DNA from: Ectothiorhodospira lacustris
GTDB lineage: Bacteria; Pseudomonadota; Gammaproteobacteria; Ectothiorhodospirales; Ectothiorhodospiraceae
Assembly (NCBI RefSeq): GCF_022227845.1
Contig: NZ_JAJNQN010000016.1
Location: 30,363-94,362 of the forward strand
Reading direction: 5' to 3'
Length of the DNA: 64,000 nt
The notes below the pieces were generated by a model. It had not been told where the DNA came from. It saw nothing but the letters and a program-made list of their open reading frames with translations, and made no database searches. Shown one piece after another: positions 36,725 to 45,221 of the stretch (the stretch's first letter is position 1; the number at the start of each line of letters is the position of its first letter). The position numbers and the translations under genes are program-made.

Positions 36725-38047
36725 TCAGATCTTGGGGCGGGGGATGCCCATGCGGTTGCGTCGTTCCCAGAGGGCCTTGCGACTGATGCCCAGTCGCCGG
36801 GCCAGTTCCGTTTCGGTCATCTGGGCCTGGTTTTCCAGTACGAAGCGGCGGAAATAGTCTTCCAGGCTGGTATCCGGGCTCTCCTCCTGGGCCGGTCCGG
36901 GGGACAGGCCCAGGTGTTCGGCGGTGATCCGGTCGCCGTCGGCGAGGATCACCGCTCGCTCCAGGGCGTTTTCCAGTTCCCGTACGTTGCCGGGCCAGCG
37001 ATGGGCCTGCATGGCCGCCAGGGCCGTCGGATCCATCTGTGCCGGCGCCTGCTTGAGACGGCGGCAGGCCTTTTCCAGCAGGAAGTCCGCCAGGCGGGGC
37101 AGGTCTTCCAGCCGCTCGCGCAGCGACGGCAGGCTGATTTCCATGACCTTGAGCCGGTAGTAGAGGTCTTCGCGGAAGCTGCCTTCGCGCACCATCTGTT
37201 CCAGGTCCCGGTGGGTGGCTGTCAGCAGGCGCACGTCCACCTTGCGGCTGCTGTTGGCGCCCACCCGGCGAATCTCGCCGTCCTGCAGCACCCGCAGCAG
37301 CCGTGACTGGGCGGCCGGGGTCAGTTCGCCGATCTCGTCCAGGAACAGGGTGCCCCCGTCGGCGGCCTCCGCCAATCCCTGGCGGCTCTGGGCGGCCCCG
37401 GTGAAGGCCCCCTTTTCGTGACCGAACAGTTCCGATTCCAGCAGACCCTCGGGTATGGCGGCACAGTTGACCGAGACCAGGGGAGCCCGGGCGCGCCGAC
37501 TTTTTTTGTGAATGGCCCGTGCCACCAGCTCCTTGCCGGTGCCGGATTCTCCCCGGATCAGTACCGTGGCATCGGTGGGGGCCACTTTCTCCAGGGTCCT
37601 GCACACCTGCTGCATGGCGGGTGACTCTCCCACCATGCCTTCCACCGGATAGGCCTGGCCGAGTTGGGACTGTAGCTGGGCATTTTCCTGTTCCAGTTGT
37701 CGCTGCTTGAGGATGCGGGCCACGCACAACAGCATCTCGTCATGGTCGAAGGGTTTGGCGATATAGTCCGTTGCCCCCTGTTTCATGGCCTCCACCGCAG
37801 AGCGCACACTGGCATAGCTGGTCATGATGAGCGCCGGGGTGTCGCCGCAGTGGGCGAGCATCTCAATGCCTTCCCCGTCGGGCAGACGCAGGTCGCAGAT
37901 CAGCAGGTCGAAGCGGGCTTCCCCGCACAGACGGCGGGCGTCGGCGATACAGGCCGCCTCTTCGATGCGATAGCCTTCGTGTTCCAGAAGACGCCGCAGG
38001 GCGCGGCGGATCACCGCCTCGTCTTCCAGGATCAGGATTCGGTTCAA
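36725..38047 (-). CDS. Sigma-54-dependent response regulator, NtrC family
   Basis: 440 residues: receiver domain (EDEAVIRRALRR, phospho-acceptor in LLICDLRLPDGEG), AAA+ domain with GESGTGKELVARAIH (Walker A), the sigma-54-contacting ELFGHEKGAFTGA loop, DGGTLFLDEIGEL (Walker B) and the WPGNVRELENALERAV motif, and a Fis-type helix-turn-helix (ETELARRLGISRKALWERR). It starts with TTG, overlapping the kinase stop (TTGA), so the two are co-translated and form a two-component pair. Likely targets are the palindromes at 36679-36720. Related acetate two-component systems of the CrbS/CrbR type usually use a LuxR-type regulator instead. Confidence 0.93.
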   Translation of the reverse strand: MNRILILEDEAVIRRALRRLLEHEGYRIEEAACIADARRLCGEARFDLLICDLRLPDGEGIEMLAHCGDTPALIMTSYASVRSAVEAMKQGATDYIAKPFDHDEMLLCVARILKQRQLEQENAQLQSQLGQAYPVEGMVGESPAMQQVCRTLEKVAPTDATVLIRGESGTGKELVARAIHKKSRRARAPLVSVNCAAIPEGLLESELFGHEKGAFTGAAQSRQGLAEAADGGTLFLDEIGELTPAAQSRLLRVLQDGEIRRVGANSSRKVDVRLLTATHRDLEQMVREGSFREDLYYRLKVMEISLPSLRERLEDLPRLADFLLEKACRRLKQAPAQMDPTALAAMQAHRWPGNVRELENALERAVILADGDRITAEHLGLSPGPAQEESPDTSLEDYFRRFVLENQAQMTETELARRLGISRKALWERRNRMGIPRPKI

Positions 38048-41007
38048 GCCAGGGTCTCCTCTTCGACGGCCGGCAGCCGGATGTGGAAACGGGTCCCGCC
38101 CTCGGGCAGGTTGTCCGCGTAGACCATGCCGCCGTGGTCCTGAATGATGCTGTATACCACCGACAGCCCCAGGCCGGTGCCTTCGCCCGGTGGCTTGGTG
38201 GTGAAGAAGGGTTCGAAGATCCGGTCCAGCACGGACTCCGGGATGCCGCTGCCCTCATCTTCCACCTGGATCTCCACGCTGCCGAGGACGTATCCCCCGC
38301 GGATGACGATGCGGTCACCGGGTCGGCTGGCCTGCAGGGCGTTGTTGATCAGGTTGACGAAGACCTGCAGCAGTCGCTGGGCGTTGCCGCGGGCGATGAG
38401 GCTGTCGGGCACAGCGTTGAAGCAGCCCATATCCCGGCCGCTGTCGCTCAACTGTACCAGGTGGATGGCCTCGTCCACGCAGGCCCGCATGTTCACCGGG
38501 GCCGGGCGCAGTCGGGGGACCTCGCCGGCATGGCTGAAGGTGATCAGGGACTGGACGATGTCGTTGATGCGCCGGGTCTGTTCCAGGATCTGCCGGGCGG
38601 TCAGGTCCACTTCCGCCGGGTCCTTTTCGTAACGCAGGTTCTGGGCCAGAGAGGCAATGCCGGTGAGCGGATTGCCGATTTCGTGGGCCACCCCGGCGGC
38701 GAGGCGGCCGATGGAGGCCAGGCGATCATTGTGGGCTACCTCGCTTTCCAGATTGTGCAGCTCCGTCAGGTCCTCCACCAGCACCACCATCCCCCCCAGC
38801 CCATGGGCCACGGAGCTGCCCAGCCCCGAGGATTCGATGGCGGCCTTGTGCAGGTTCAGGCGGCGTTGGCGGCCGTCCACGGTGAGTTGCAGCTTGTAGA
38901 GATGCCGATCATCACCGTTGATGAAGGTGCGCAGCACCCCGTCCCAGGGATCCTTGAGTCCGTCCAGGGTTTGTCCCACCGCAAAGGATGAGGAGATGCC
39001 CGAGATGGCGGCCATGGTGTTGTTCCAGATCAGGATGTCGCCGCCCGAGGCGATGGAACAGACCCCCAGCGGCAGTTCATGGAGTACCTGGCGGTGATAG
39101 CGGCGCAGGGTGTCCAGCTCCGCCGCCAGTCCCTTGAGCCGCACGGTGGAGTGTTCTAGCTGTTCCTCCACGAAGCGCAGGCTGTCCGCCAGGGCGACCT
39201 GGGTCTGGGGCGGTACTTCCAGTCGGTTGTCCACGATCATGCGCGCCAGCAGCGGCCCCATGAGGCCGGACAGATTGCGTTCCAGGCGTGCCCGCAGCTT
39301 GCGCAGTTCATTGGGGCGCTGTTCACGGAGATCCAGCTTCAGGTCGCCCAGGGCGCGCTGGATCTCCAGGGTGGCGGTTTGTGGGCCGATGACCTGGGAC
39401 AGATTGGTTTGCAGCTGCTCGACGTTGCGAATCTCTCCATCCCCCAGCAACCGGCTCGGGGTGAGTTGTTCACGGCGGCAGCTCTGGGAGGCTTCCAGCT
39501 CCTCCCGGGTAGGGCGGGTGAGCAGGGAGCCGGCGACGAACAGCAGGCTGTTGAGGGTGAGTGACCAGAAGGTGGCGAAGGCCCAGCGGTTTTCCTCCTC
39601 GGCCCCCATCCATCGCATCAGGTTGAAGTCCACCATCGGCAGGCCGGAATCGTGAATCAGCGGGACGATCAGGGCCAGCAGCCACACCACGATGCCGCCC
39701 ATGAGTCCGGCAATGAATCCCACCCGGTTGGCGCGGGGCCAGAACAGCAGAGCCAGGATGCCGGGCAGGAACTGGGCCACGGCCACGAAGGAGATGAGGC
39801 CGATCTGGGCCAGGCCCTGGTTGAATTCCAGCAGCCAGTAAAAGCCGTAGCCCATGCCGATGATGAGCAGGATCAGGACCCGCCGACCCCACAACAGCCA
39901 GCCGTAGAGATTGTTCCGGGGCAGGGATTGCTGGCGATAATGGGCCGGCAGGATCAGGTGATTCAGGCACATGGCGGCCAGGGCCAGGGTGGTCACGATC
40001 ATCATGGCGCTGGCGGCGGAAATCCCGCCGATGAAGGTGAACAGGGCCAGCCAACTCTGGTCTGCCGCCACCGGCAGCCCCAGTACGTAGTAATCAGGGG
40101 CGGTCTGCAGGCTGGTGGCCTGACCGGCCCAGAGGATCAGGGGGATCGGCAGGTTGAGCAGCAGCAGGAACAAGGGGAAGGCCCAAGTGGCCACCTGCAG
40201 GGAGCGGGGGTTCATGTTTTCCACGAAGGTCATGTGGAACTGGCGAGGCAGCAGGAAGGCGGCGGCAAATGCCAGCACCATAAGCGTCATCCATGGGCCT
40301 TCACGCACCGGTTCGTACAGGGCCTCCAGGGCTTCCGGGTGGGCGGTCAGCCACGCATCCAGTCCGCCGAAACCGCCGAAGATCCCGAACAGCGCGAAGC
40401 CGCCCACGGCCAGCAGGGCCAGCAGCTTGACGGCGGACTCGAAGGCGATGGCCACCACCAGGCCCTCATGCTTTTCCCGGGGGGTGATGTGACGGGCGCC
40501 GAAGAGGATGGCGAACAGCATCAGGGTGGCGCAGAAGCCCAGGGCCAGGAGATGGGGCGTGTCCTGCTGGGTGAGCACGGAGACGGATTCGGTGACCGCT
40601 TTGATCTGTAGGGCGATGTAGGGAAGGATGCCCGCCAGCATGAACAGGGTGACGATGACCCCGGTCCACTGGCTGCGATAGCGGAAGGCAAACAGGTCGG
40701 CCAGGGACGTCAGTTGATATTCCCTCACCAGACGCAGCAGGGGGGCCAGCAGCAGGGGGGCCAGCAGGAAGGCAAGGGTGACCCCGAGATAGATGGTGAG
40801 GAATTGATAACCCTCGTTCTTGGCAAAGCCTACGCTGCCGTAAAAGCTCCAGGAAGTGGCATAGACCCCCAGCGACAGGGTGTAGACCAGCGGGTGATGT
40901 ACCAGCCGGGCGGGCAGCCAGCCCTTTTCCGCCGCATGGGCGATGAAGAACAGCATTGCCAGATAGGCGACCCCGACCCCGTAGAGCAGACCGATCTCAG
41001 AAATCAT
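38044..41007 (-). CDS. SLC5 transporter-like sensor histidine kinase (CrbS-like)
   Basis: 987 residues. Residues about 1-510 form a 13-span sodium:solute symporter-like domain (VYTLSLGVYATSWSFYGSVG, GISAASAMMIVTTLALAAM). A linker follows, then a PAS domain (about 680-750, ELPLGVCSIASGGDILIWNN), a HisKA domain with the phospho-acceptor in GRLAAGVAHEIGNPLTGIAS and an HATPase domain (INNALQAS, EGTGLGLSVVYSII). Kinases of this build (CrbS, MxtR) control acetate use genes. The ATG at 41007 with GAGG is chosen because upstream residues read as an out-of-frame shadow of the small membrane protein. The 5' end overlaps that small gene by three bases of coding plus its stop region. Confidence 0.92.
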   Translation of the reverse strand: MISEIGLLYGVGVAYLAMLFFIAHAAEKGWLPARLVHHPLVYTLSLGVYATSWSFYGSVGFAKNEGYQFLTIYLGVTLAFLLAPLLLAPLLRLVREYQLTSLADLFAFRYRSQWTGVIVTLFMLAGILPYIALQIKAVTESVSVLTQQDTPHLLALGFCATLMLFAILFGARHITPREKHEGLVVAIAFESAVKLLALLAVGGFALFGIFGGFGGLDAWLTAHPEALEALYEPVREGPWMTLMVLAFAAAFLLPRQFHMTFVENMNPRSLQVATWAFPLFLLLLNLPIPLILWAGQATSLQTAPDYYVLGLPVAADQSWLALFTFIGGISAASAMMIVTTLALAAMCLNHLILPAHYRQQSLPRNNLYGWLLWGRRVLILLIIGMGYGFYWLLEFNQGLAQIGLISFVAVAQFLPGILALLFWPRANRVGFIAGLMGGIVVWLLALIVPLIHDSGLPMVDFNLMRWMGAEEENRWAFATFWSLTLNSLLFVAGSLLTRPTREELEASQSCRREQLTPSRLLGDGEIRNVEQLQTNLSQVIGPQTATLEIQRALGDLKLDLREQRPNELRKLRARLERNLSGLMGPLLARMIVDNRLEVPPQTQVALADSLRFVEEQLEHSTVRLKGLAAELDTLRRYHRQVLHELPLGVCSIASGGDILIWNNTMAAISGISSSFAVGQTLDGLKDPWDGVLRTFINGDDRHLYKLQLTVDGRQRRLNLHKAAIESSGLGSSVAHGLGGMVVLVEDLTELHNLESEVAHNDRLASIGRLAAGVAHEIGNPLTGIASLAQNLRYEKDPAEVDLTARQILEQTRRINDIVQSLITFSHAGEVPRLRPAPVNMRACVDEAIHLVQLSDSGRDMGCFNAVPDSLIARGNAQRLLQVFVNLINNALQASRPGDRIVIRGGYVLGSVEIQVEDEGSGIPESVLDRIFEPFFTTKPPGEGTGLGLSVVYSIIQDHGGMVYADNLPEGGTRFHIRLPAVEEETLA

Positions 41008-41176
41008 GGCGGCCTCGTCGCCATTGCACCAGCCAGGCCAGGCCGATGACCAGGCCCCAGAGCAGGTACGGGAGGTACCAGGGCATGCCCGGCCGGGTCC
41101 ACCACGCCACCAGCGGCGAAGCGAACAGCAGTACGCCGAGCAGGAACAGCAGAAGCGTCTTGTCCTGGGATGACAT
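40997..41176 (-). CDS. 59-residue membrane micropeptide upstream of the SLC5 kinase
   Basis: The peptide starts MSSQDKTLLLFLLGVLLFAS and ends QWRRGRHDF. It has two hydrophobic stretches (residues 7-25 and 34-50) separated by a WWTRPGMPW turn, giving a hairpin membrane protein with a basic cytoplasmic tail. Its 3' end overlaps the kinase start by 11 bases, which implies translational coupling. Small membrane proteins of this kind often precede SLC5-type kinases. It may assist the membrane part of the kinase; no direct evidence. Confidence 0.75.
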   Translation of the reverse strand: MSSQDKTLLLFLLGVLLFASPLVAWWTRPGMPWYLPYLLWGLVIGLAWLVQWRRGRHDF

Positions 41177-41243
41177 GGAATGGAGCCTGATGTTGATCCT
41201 TCAAACCCGCAAGGATGCAGCATCCGACGGGCTCAGGCCAGCA

Positions 41244-42104
41244 TCAGGCCCGGAACGGCCAGTGCGCCAAGGCATGTTCCAGTAGTGCGGTCGGGGTAGC
41301 ATCCCGCCAATCCACGGGCAGGGGCAGATCCAGAAAATCCATGACGGCGGCCAGGTTGGTCAGGGGTGTGGTGTCATCTGCCGCCGGGGCGTGAGTCTGC
41401 TTGGAGAGCTTGTCGCCGGTGCCGTTCAGGACCAGGGGGTGATGCAGATAGGTCGGTGAGGACAGTCCCAGCAGTCGCTGCAGGTGGAGCTGGCGGGGAG
41501 TGGAGTCCAGCAGGTCGCTGCCCCGTACCACATGGGTGATGTCCTGGAAGGCATCATCCACCACTACCGCCAGCTGATAGGCGGTGAGTCCGTCAGCGCG
41601 ACGGATCACGAAGTCACCGATTTCCCGGCTCAGGCGCTGGCTGACGAGGCCGTGGTGACGATCGTGGAAGCCGATGGGATCGTCATGGGTGCATACCCGC
41701 AGGGCACGGGGAGACCGTCCGGGTGCCAGTCCCTGCCGACAGGTACCCGGATAGACCGGGCCTTCCAGTCCGGTGCGGCCGATGGCGGCGATCTCCCTGC
41801 GGGTACAGCCACAGTCGTAGGCTTGCCCGCGATCGCGCAACGCCGTCATGGCCTCGGCATAGGCATCAAGGCGGGTACTCTGGTAGAGGATGTCCCCGTC
41901 CCAGTACAGGGCATGGGCTTCCAGGGTGCGCAGAATGGCGTCGGCGGCGCCGGGCTGTTCCCGGGGTGGGTCCAGGTCTTCGATGCGCACCCGCCAGGTG
42001 CCCTGGTGGGCGCGGGCATCCAGAAAGGAGAAGACAGCGGCGACCAGGGAACCCTGGTGCAGGGGGCCGGTGGGGGAGGGGGCGAAACGGCCGACGTATG
42101 TCAT
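41244..42104 (-). CDS. gluQRS: Glutamyl-Q tRNA(Asp) synthetase
   Basis: This truncated GluRS paralogue adds glutamate to the queuosine base of tRNA-Asp rather than to a 3' end. The 286-residue protein has the HIGH-like region GRFAPSPTGPLHQGSLVAA, a four-Cys-type zinc site in which CGCTRRE and a later Tyr-Pro-Cys region are visible, and the KMSKS-like GDKLSKQ. The anticodon-binding domain of full GluRS is absent, as expected. Downstream of dksA on the same strand, the usual order in gammaproteobacteria. Confidence 0.95.
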   Translation of the reverse strand: MTYVGRFAPSPTGPLHQGSLVAAVFSFLDARAHQGTWRVRIEDLDPPREQPGAADAILRTLEAHALYWDGDILYQSTRLDAYAEAMTALRDRGQAYDCGCTRREIAAIGRTGLEGPVYPGTCRQGLAPGRSPRALRVCTHDDPIGFHDRHHGLVSQRLSREIGDFVIRRADGLTAYQLAVVVDDAFQDITHVVRGSDLLDSTPRQLHLQRLLGLSSPTYLHHPLVLNGTGDKLSKQTHAPAADDTTPLTNLAAVMDFLDLPLPVDWRDATPTALLEHALAHWPFRA

Positions 42105-42108
42105 GGGT

Positions 42109-42193
42109 GGCCGGTCGGCGAATCAGGCCGCCCCGTGGCAGGGCAGCGTCTGCTCACGGGGCAAGGGTTGCAGCCGCGGTTCGCCGACCGGCC
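42109..42193 (-). promoter_or_regulatory. Nested inverted repeats between dksA and gluQRS
   Basis: Outer arms of 14 bases (GGCCGGTCGGCGAA at 42109-42122 and its exact complement at 42180-42193) enclose inner arms CCCCGTG (42131-42137) and CACGGGG (42155-42161). The transcript would fold into a long stem with an inner hairpin immediately before gluQRS. In enterics a terminator between these genes tunes gluQRS; this may be the equivalent. No T-run is present. Confidence 0.6.
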
Positions 42194-42199
42194 GCTCCA

Positions 42200-42655
42200 T
42201 CAGGCCATCTGCTTTTCCTTGATCTCCTGCAATGTCTTGCAGTCGATGCACAGGGTGGCGGTGGGGCGGGCTTCCAGGCGACGGACACCGATTTCCACGC
42301 CGCAGGCCTCGCAGTATCCATAGTCGCCGCTTTCGATGTCCTTGAGGGCTTCATCGATCTTGCGGATCAGTTTGCGCTCCCGGTCGCGGGTGCGCAGTTC
42401 CAGGCTGAATTCTTCCTCCTGGGTGGCGCGGTCCGCCGGGTCGGCAAAGTTGGCGGCGTCTTCCTTCATGTGGCCCACAGTGCGGTCCACTTCTTCCATC
42501 AGGTCCTGCTTCCAGGCCAGCAGAATGGCGCGAAAGTGATCCTTCTGGGGCTTGCACATGTACTCCTCGCCCTCGGCCGGCTGGTAGGGGGCGATACCCT
42601 GACCGTACTGGGAAAGACTGCCGGAACCGTTTGGCGTACTCTTGCTGGAGGCCAT
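42200..42655 (-). CDS. dksA: RNA polymerase-binding transcription factor DksA
   Basis: DksA binds the RNA polymerase secondary channel and, with ppGpp, controls rRNA and amino-acid promoters. The 151-residue protein has the coiled-coil region (LAWKQDLMEEVDRTVGHMKE), the coil-tip aspartates in NFADPADRATQEEE and the zinc finger CEACGVEIGVRRLEA with the second CIDC pair. The ATG at 42655 is chosen with AGGAG ten bases upstream; a TTG further 5' is unlikely. Confidence 0.97.
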   Translation of the reverse strand: MASSKSTPNGSGSLSQYGQGIAPYQPAEGEEYMCKPQKDHFRAILLAWKQDLMEEVDRTVGHMKEDAANFADPADRATQEEEFSLELRTRDRERKLIRKIDEALKDIESGDYGYCEACGVEIGVRRLEARPTATLCIDCKTLQEIKEKQMA

Positions 42656-42689
42656 CGCTCGCAAACTCCTGAGTGTCAAAAGGCGAGTC

Positions 42690-42718
42690 TAGATACCAGA
42701 GAATCGGGTCGGGTGCAA
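42690..42718 (-). promoter_or_regulatory. Candidate promoter for dksA
   Basis: On the minus strand TTGCAC and TATCTA are 17 bases apart, with TGG directly before the second box (extended -10). The start would be near 42683, 28 bases before the dksA ATG. Confidence 0.4.
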
Positions 42719-42781
42719 GCAAAAGGCCGAGCGTCCGCCCGGCAGAGTCCACCAAAACGATGATTACCACGAGGAGGCGGT

Positions 42782-43558
42782 ATGTCTGATCTGAAGGCCC
42801 TGATATTCGATGTGGACGGCACCCTGGCGGATACGGAGCAGGATGGACATCGGCCTGCCTTCAATGCCGCTTTCCGGGAGATGGGACTGGACTGGGACTG
42901 GACCGTGCCCCTCTATGGGCAGTTGTTGCAGGTGGCTGGCGGCAAGGAGCGGATTCGCCATTACCTGGACGAATTTGCGCCGGGGTTCACACCGCCCGGC
43001 GACCTGGACCGGTTCATCGGCGATCTGCATGCCTGCAAGACCCAGCACTTCGTGGACATGCTGGAGCGGGGCGAGATCCCTCTGCGGCCGGGGGTCTGCC
43101 GGCTCATTCACGAAGCCCGGTCGGCGGGGTTGATGCTGGCAATCGCCACCACCACGTCGCTGACCAACGTGAAATCGTTGCTTAGAGCCAACCTGGGGGA
43201 GGCATCGGTACGGTGGTTCCGGGTGATCGGTGCCGGTGACGTGGTGCCGGCGAAGAAGCCGGCATCGGATATCTACCACTATGTTCTGGAACATTTGGAC
43301 CTGCCGGCCCGGGCCTGCGTGGCCATTGAGGACTCCGCCCAGGGGCTGCGGGCCTCGCGGGGGGCCGCGATCACCACGGTCATCACCGTGAGTGGGTATA
43401 CGGTGGAGGATGATTTTTCCGGCGCCGCCGCGGTGCTGGAGCATCTGGGGGAGCCGGGGATGCCCGGGCGGGTTGTTCGGGGACGAGGGCCGGGAAACGG
43501 GGTTGTTGATGTCCGTTATCTGGATTCCCTGCTTCCCTCGCGTCATCCCGGCGTCTAG
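42782..43558 (+). CDS. CbbY-like HAD-family phosphatase
   Basis: 258 residues of the haloacid dehalogenase superfamily. Nucleophile and acid-base aspartates are in FDVDGTLADTE, motif II in AIATTTSLTN, the lysine of motif III in VPAKKPASDIY and the acidic motif IV in VAIEDSAQGLRA. The cap sequence (HRPAFNAAFREMGLDWDW) resembles CbbY, which in autotrophs removes the Rubisco inhibitor xylulose-1,5-bisphosphate. No Rubisco gene is visible here, so the role is inferred. The last residues (SLLPSRHPGV) are encoded by the start of the repeat cluster downstream. Confidence 0.85.
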   Translation: MSDLKALIFDVDGTLADTEQDGHRPAFNAAFREMGLDWDWTVPLYGQLLQVAGGKERIRHYLDEFAPGFTPPGDLDRFIGDLHACKTQHFVDMLERGEIPLRPGVCRLIHEARSAGLMLAIATTTSLTNVKSLLRANLGEASVRWFRVIGAGDVVPAKKPASDIYHYVLEHLDLPARACVAIEDSAQGLRASRGAAITTVITVSGYTVEDDFSGAAAVLEHLGEPGMPGRVVRGRGPGNGVVDVRYLDSLLPSRHPGV

Positions 43559-43714
43559 CCCGTCATTTCCGTATCCAACCCCGTCATTTCCACATCCAGC
43601 CCCATCATTCCCATGCCCACCCGCCGTCATTCCCGCGCACGCGGGAATCCAGCGGCTGGATCCTGGCCGTGATCGTCGAGGTGGGCGTCATTCCCGCGCA
43701 CGCGGGAATCCAGT
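43543..43714. repeat. Cluster of GTCATTCC-type palindromic repeats
   Basis: Two full palindromic copies, GTCATTCCCGCG-CA-CGCGGGAATCCAG (starting near 43626 and 43688), are preceded by partial, decayed units that keep CGTCATTTCC or CATCATTCCC at about 22-base spacing (from 43561, 43583 and 43605). The first partial copy (CGTCATCCCGGCGTC) overlaps the 3' end of the phosphatase gene. This element family is dispersed between genes in many proteobacteria; function unknown, possibly a terminator or REP-type element here between convergent genes. Confidence 0.8.
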
Positions 43715-43734
43715 CACGGACTGATTTCCTGGGC

Positions 43735-45069
43735 TCATTCCACCCGGCACCACAGTCGGCCTTGGGCCAAGTGGGCTTCCAGGCGCTCGCCGGACTTGAC
43801 CTGCTCCGGCGCGCGCACCGCTCGGCCCTCGGCGCTGAGCAGGATGCTGTAACCCCGCCCCAGGGTAGCCAGGGGGCTCACCGCGTGCAGGGTGCGGGCC
43901 TGCAGGGATACTCGCGCACCCAGGCGTTCCAGACGCAGGGCCATGGCCCGTTCCATGCGCAGGGACAGATCCCGCCGCTGCTGCGCCATGTCGGTTATCC
44001 GGGCTTGGGGAGAACATCGCCCCAGACGGGTCCAGAGATGAGCCAGTTCGGCGCGCTGTTCCCGCATCCGCCGTGCCAGGGCCTGGCGCAGTCTTGATTC
44101 CAACTCATCCAGGCGCTGGGCGCGGGCCCGCAGGCGCCGCTCGGGATGCTGGTGCCGCAGCCGTTGTTCCAGGGCCTGCAGTTGCTGGCTGCGTGCCTGC
44201 AGTCTGCGGGAAAAACGTTCACTCAGCAGCCGCTCCAGCTGATTCACCCGCTGCAGCAGTTCACGGCCGTCGGGGCTGACCAGTTCGGCGGCCACCGACG
44301 GGGTGGGGGCACGTTGATCGGCGGCAAAATCGGCGATGGTGATATCCGTTTCATGGCCGATGCCGCTGACCACGGGGATGGTGCAGGTGCGAATGGCGCG
44401 GGCCACGATCTCCTCGTTGAAGGCCCAAAGGTCCTCCAGGGAGCCGCCGCCCCGGGCCAGGATCAGCACGTCACAGTCCCCCCGTGCGGAGGCCGCTTCC
44501 AGGGCCGCGGCAATACGCGGTGCTGCCTCGCTCCCTTGTACGGGCACCGGGTAGATCATCACCGGCAGGGCCGGGAAGCGGCGCTTGAGGACCGCCAGGA
44601 TATCCCTGACCGCCGCGCCAGTGGCGGACGTGATGACCCCCACGCGCCGGGGAAACCGGGGCAGGGGGCGTTTGAGGGCGGTATCGAACAACCCTTCCGC
44701 CTTGAGCTTGCGGTGCAGGGCCTCGAAGGACCGTCGCAGGGCGCCGTCACCGGCTTCCTCCAGATGCTCGACGATGAGCTGATAGTCACCCCGTGGGACA
44801 TAGAGGCTGATCCTGGCACGGGCCAGTACCTGCATGCCGTCCCGGGGGCGGAATCGCACCCCCTGGGCCCGGTTGCGAAACAGGGCACAGCGCACCTGGG
44901 CCCCTGCGTCCTTGAGAGAAAAATACCAGTGTCCGGAGGCGGGGCGCGCCAGATTGGACAGTTCGCCTTCCACCCACAACAAGGCAAAACCGCTTTCAAG
45001 GTGCTCCTGCACCGTCTGGTTCAGGCGGGAGACACTGTAAATCTCTGGTTCCGGGACCTGGTCAGGCAA
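43735..45069 (-). CDS. xseA: Exodeoxyribonuclease VII large subunit
   Basis: XseA is the catalytic large subunit of the single-strand-specific exonuclease VII. The 444-residue protein starts with the OB-fold region [14 protein letters not shown], contains [13 protein letters not shown], the catalytic region ([54 protein letters not shown]) and a long coiled coil of about 120 residues before the final GRGYSILLS segment. The start codon is TTG at 45069. Divergent from guaB, as in E. coli. Confidence 0.95.
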   Translation of the reverse strand: MPDQVPEPEIYSVSRLNQTVQEHLESGFALLWVEGELSNLARPASGHWYFSLKDAGAQVRCALFRNRAQGVRFRPRDGMQVLARARISLYVPRGDYQLIVEHLEEAGDGALRRSFEALHRKLKAEGLFDTALKRPLPRFPRRVGVITSATGAAVRDILAVLKRRFPALPVMIYPVPVQGSEAAPRIAAALEAASARGDCDVLILARGGGSLEDLWAFNEEIVARAIRTCTIPVVSGIGHETDITIADFAADQRAPTPSVAAELVSPDGRELLQRVNQLERLLSERFSRRLQARSQQLQALEQRLRHQHPERRLRARAQRLDELESRLRQALARRMREQRAELAHLWTRLGRCSPQARITDMAQQRRDLSLRMERAMALRLERLGARVSLQARTLHAVSPLATLGRGYSILLSAEGRAVRAPEQVKSGERLEAHLAQGRLWCRVE

Positions 45070-45156
45070 GGGCAGGCGCTCCGTGGTTGAGGAAAATAAC
45101 CGGGAACCATGCCACGGAAACCGGCATCATATCTAGTCCCCACAGGCCTGGTCGGG

Positions 45157-45185
45157 TTTACCCCACCCGGGTGCCCCTCTATAAT
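45157..45185 (+). promoter_or_regulatory. Sigma-70 promoter for guaBA
   Basis: TTTACC (45157-45162) and a perfect TATAAT (45180-45185) are 17 bases apart. Transcription would start near 45192, about 30 bases before the guaB ATG. Confidence 0.65.
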
Positions 45186-45221
45186 CGTCCGATTAACCAA
45201 TACCTCCCCCCGAGAAATATC

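Noticed and set aside
41008..41223. N-terminal 72-residue extension of the SLC5 kinase
   Set aside because: Cys/Trp/Arg-rich sequence without similarity, produced by reading the micropeptide gene out of frame; the ATG at 41007 has its own ribosome binding site.
43561..43714. Repeat cluster as a CRISPR array
   Set aside because: Only two full copies, each internally palindromic and separated by unequal spacing; no cas genes nearby.
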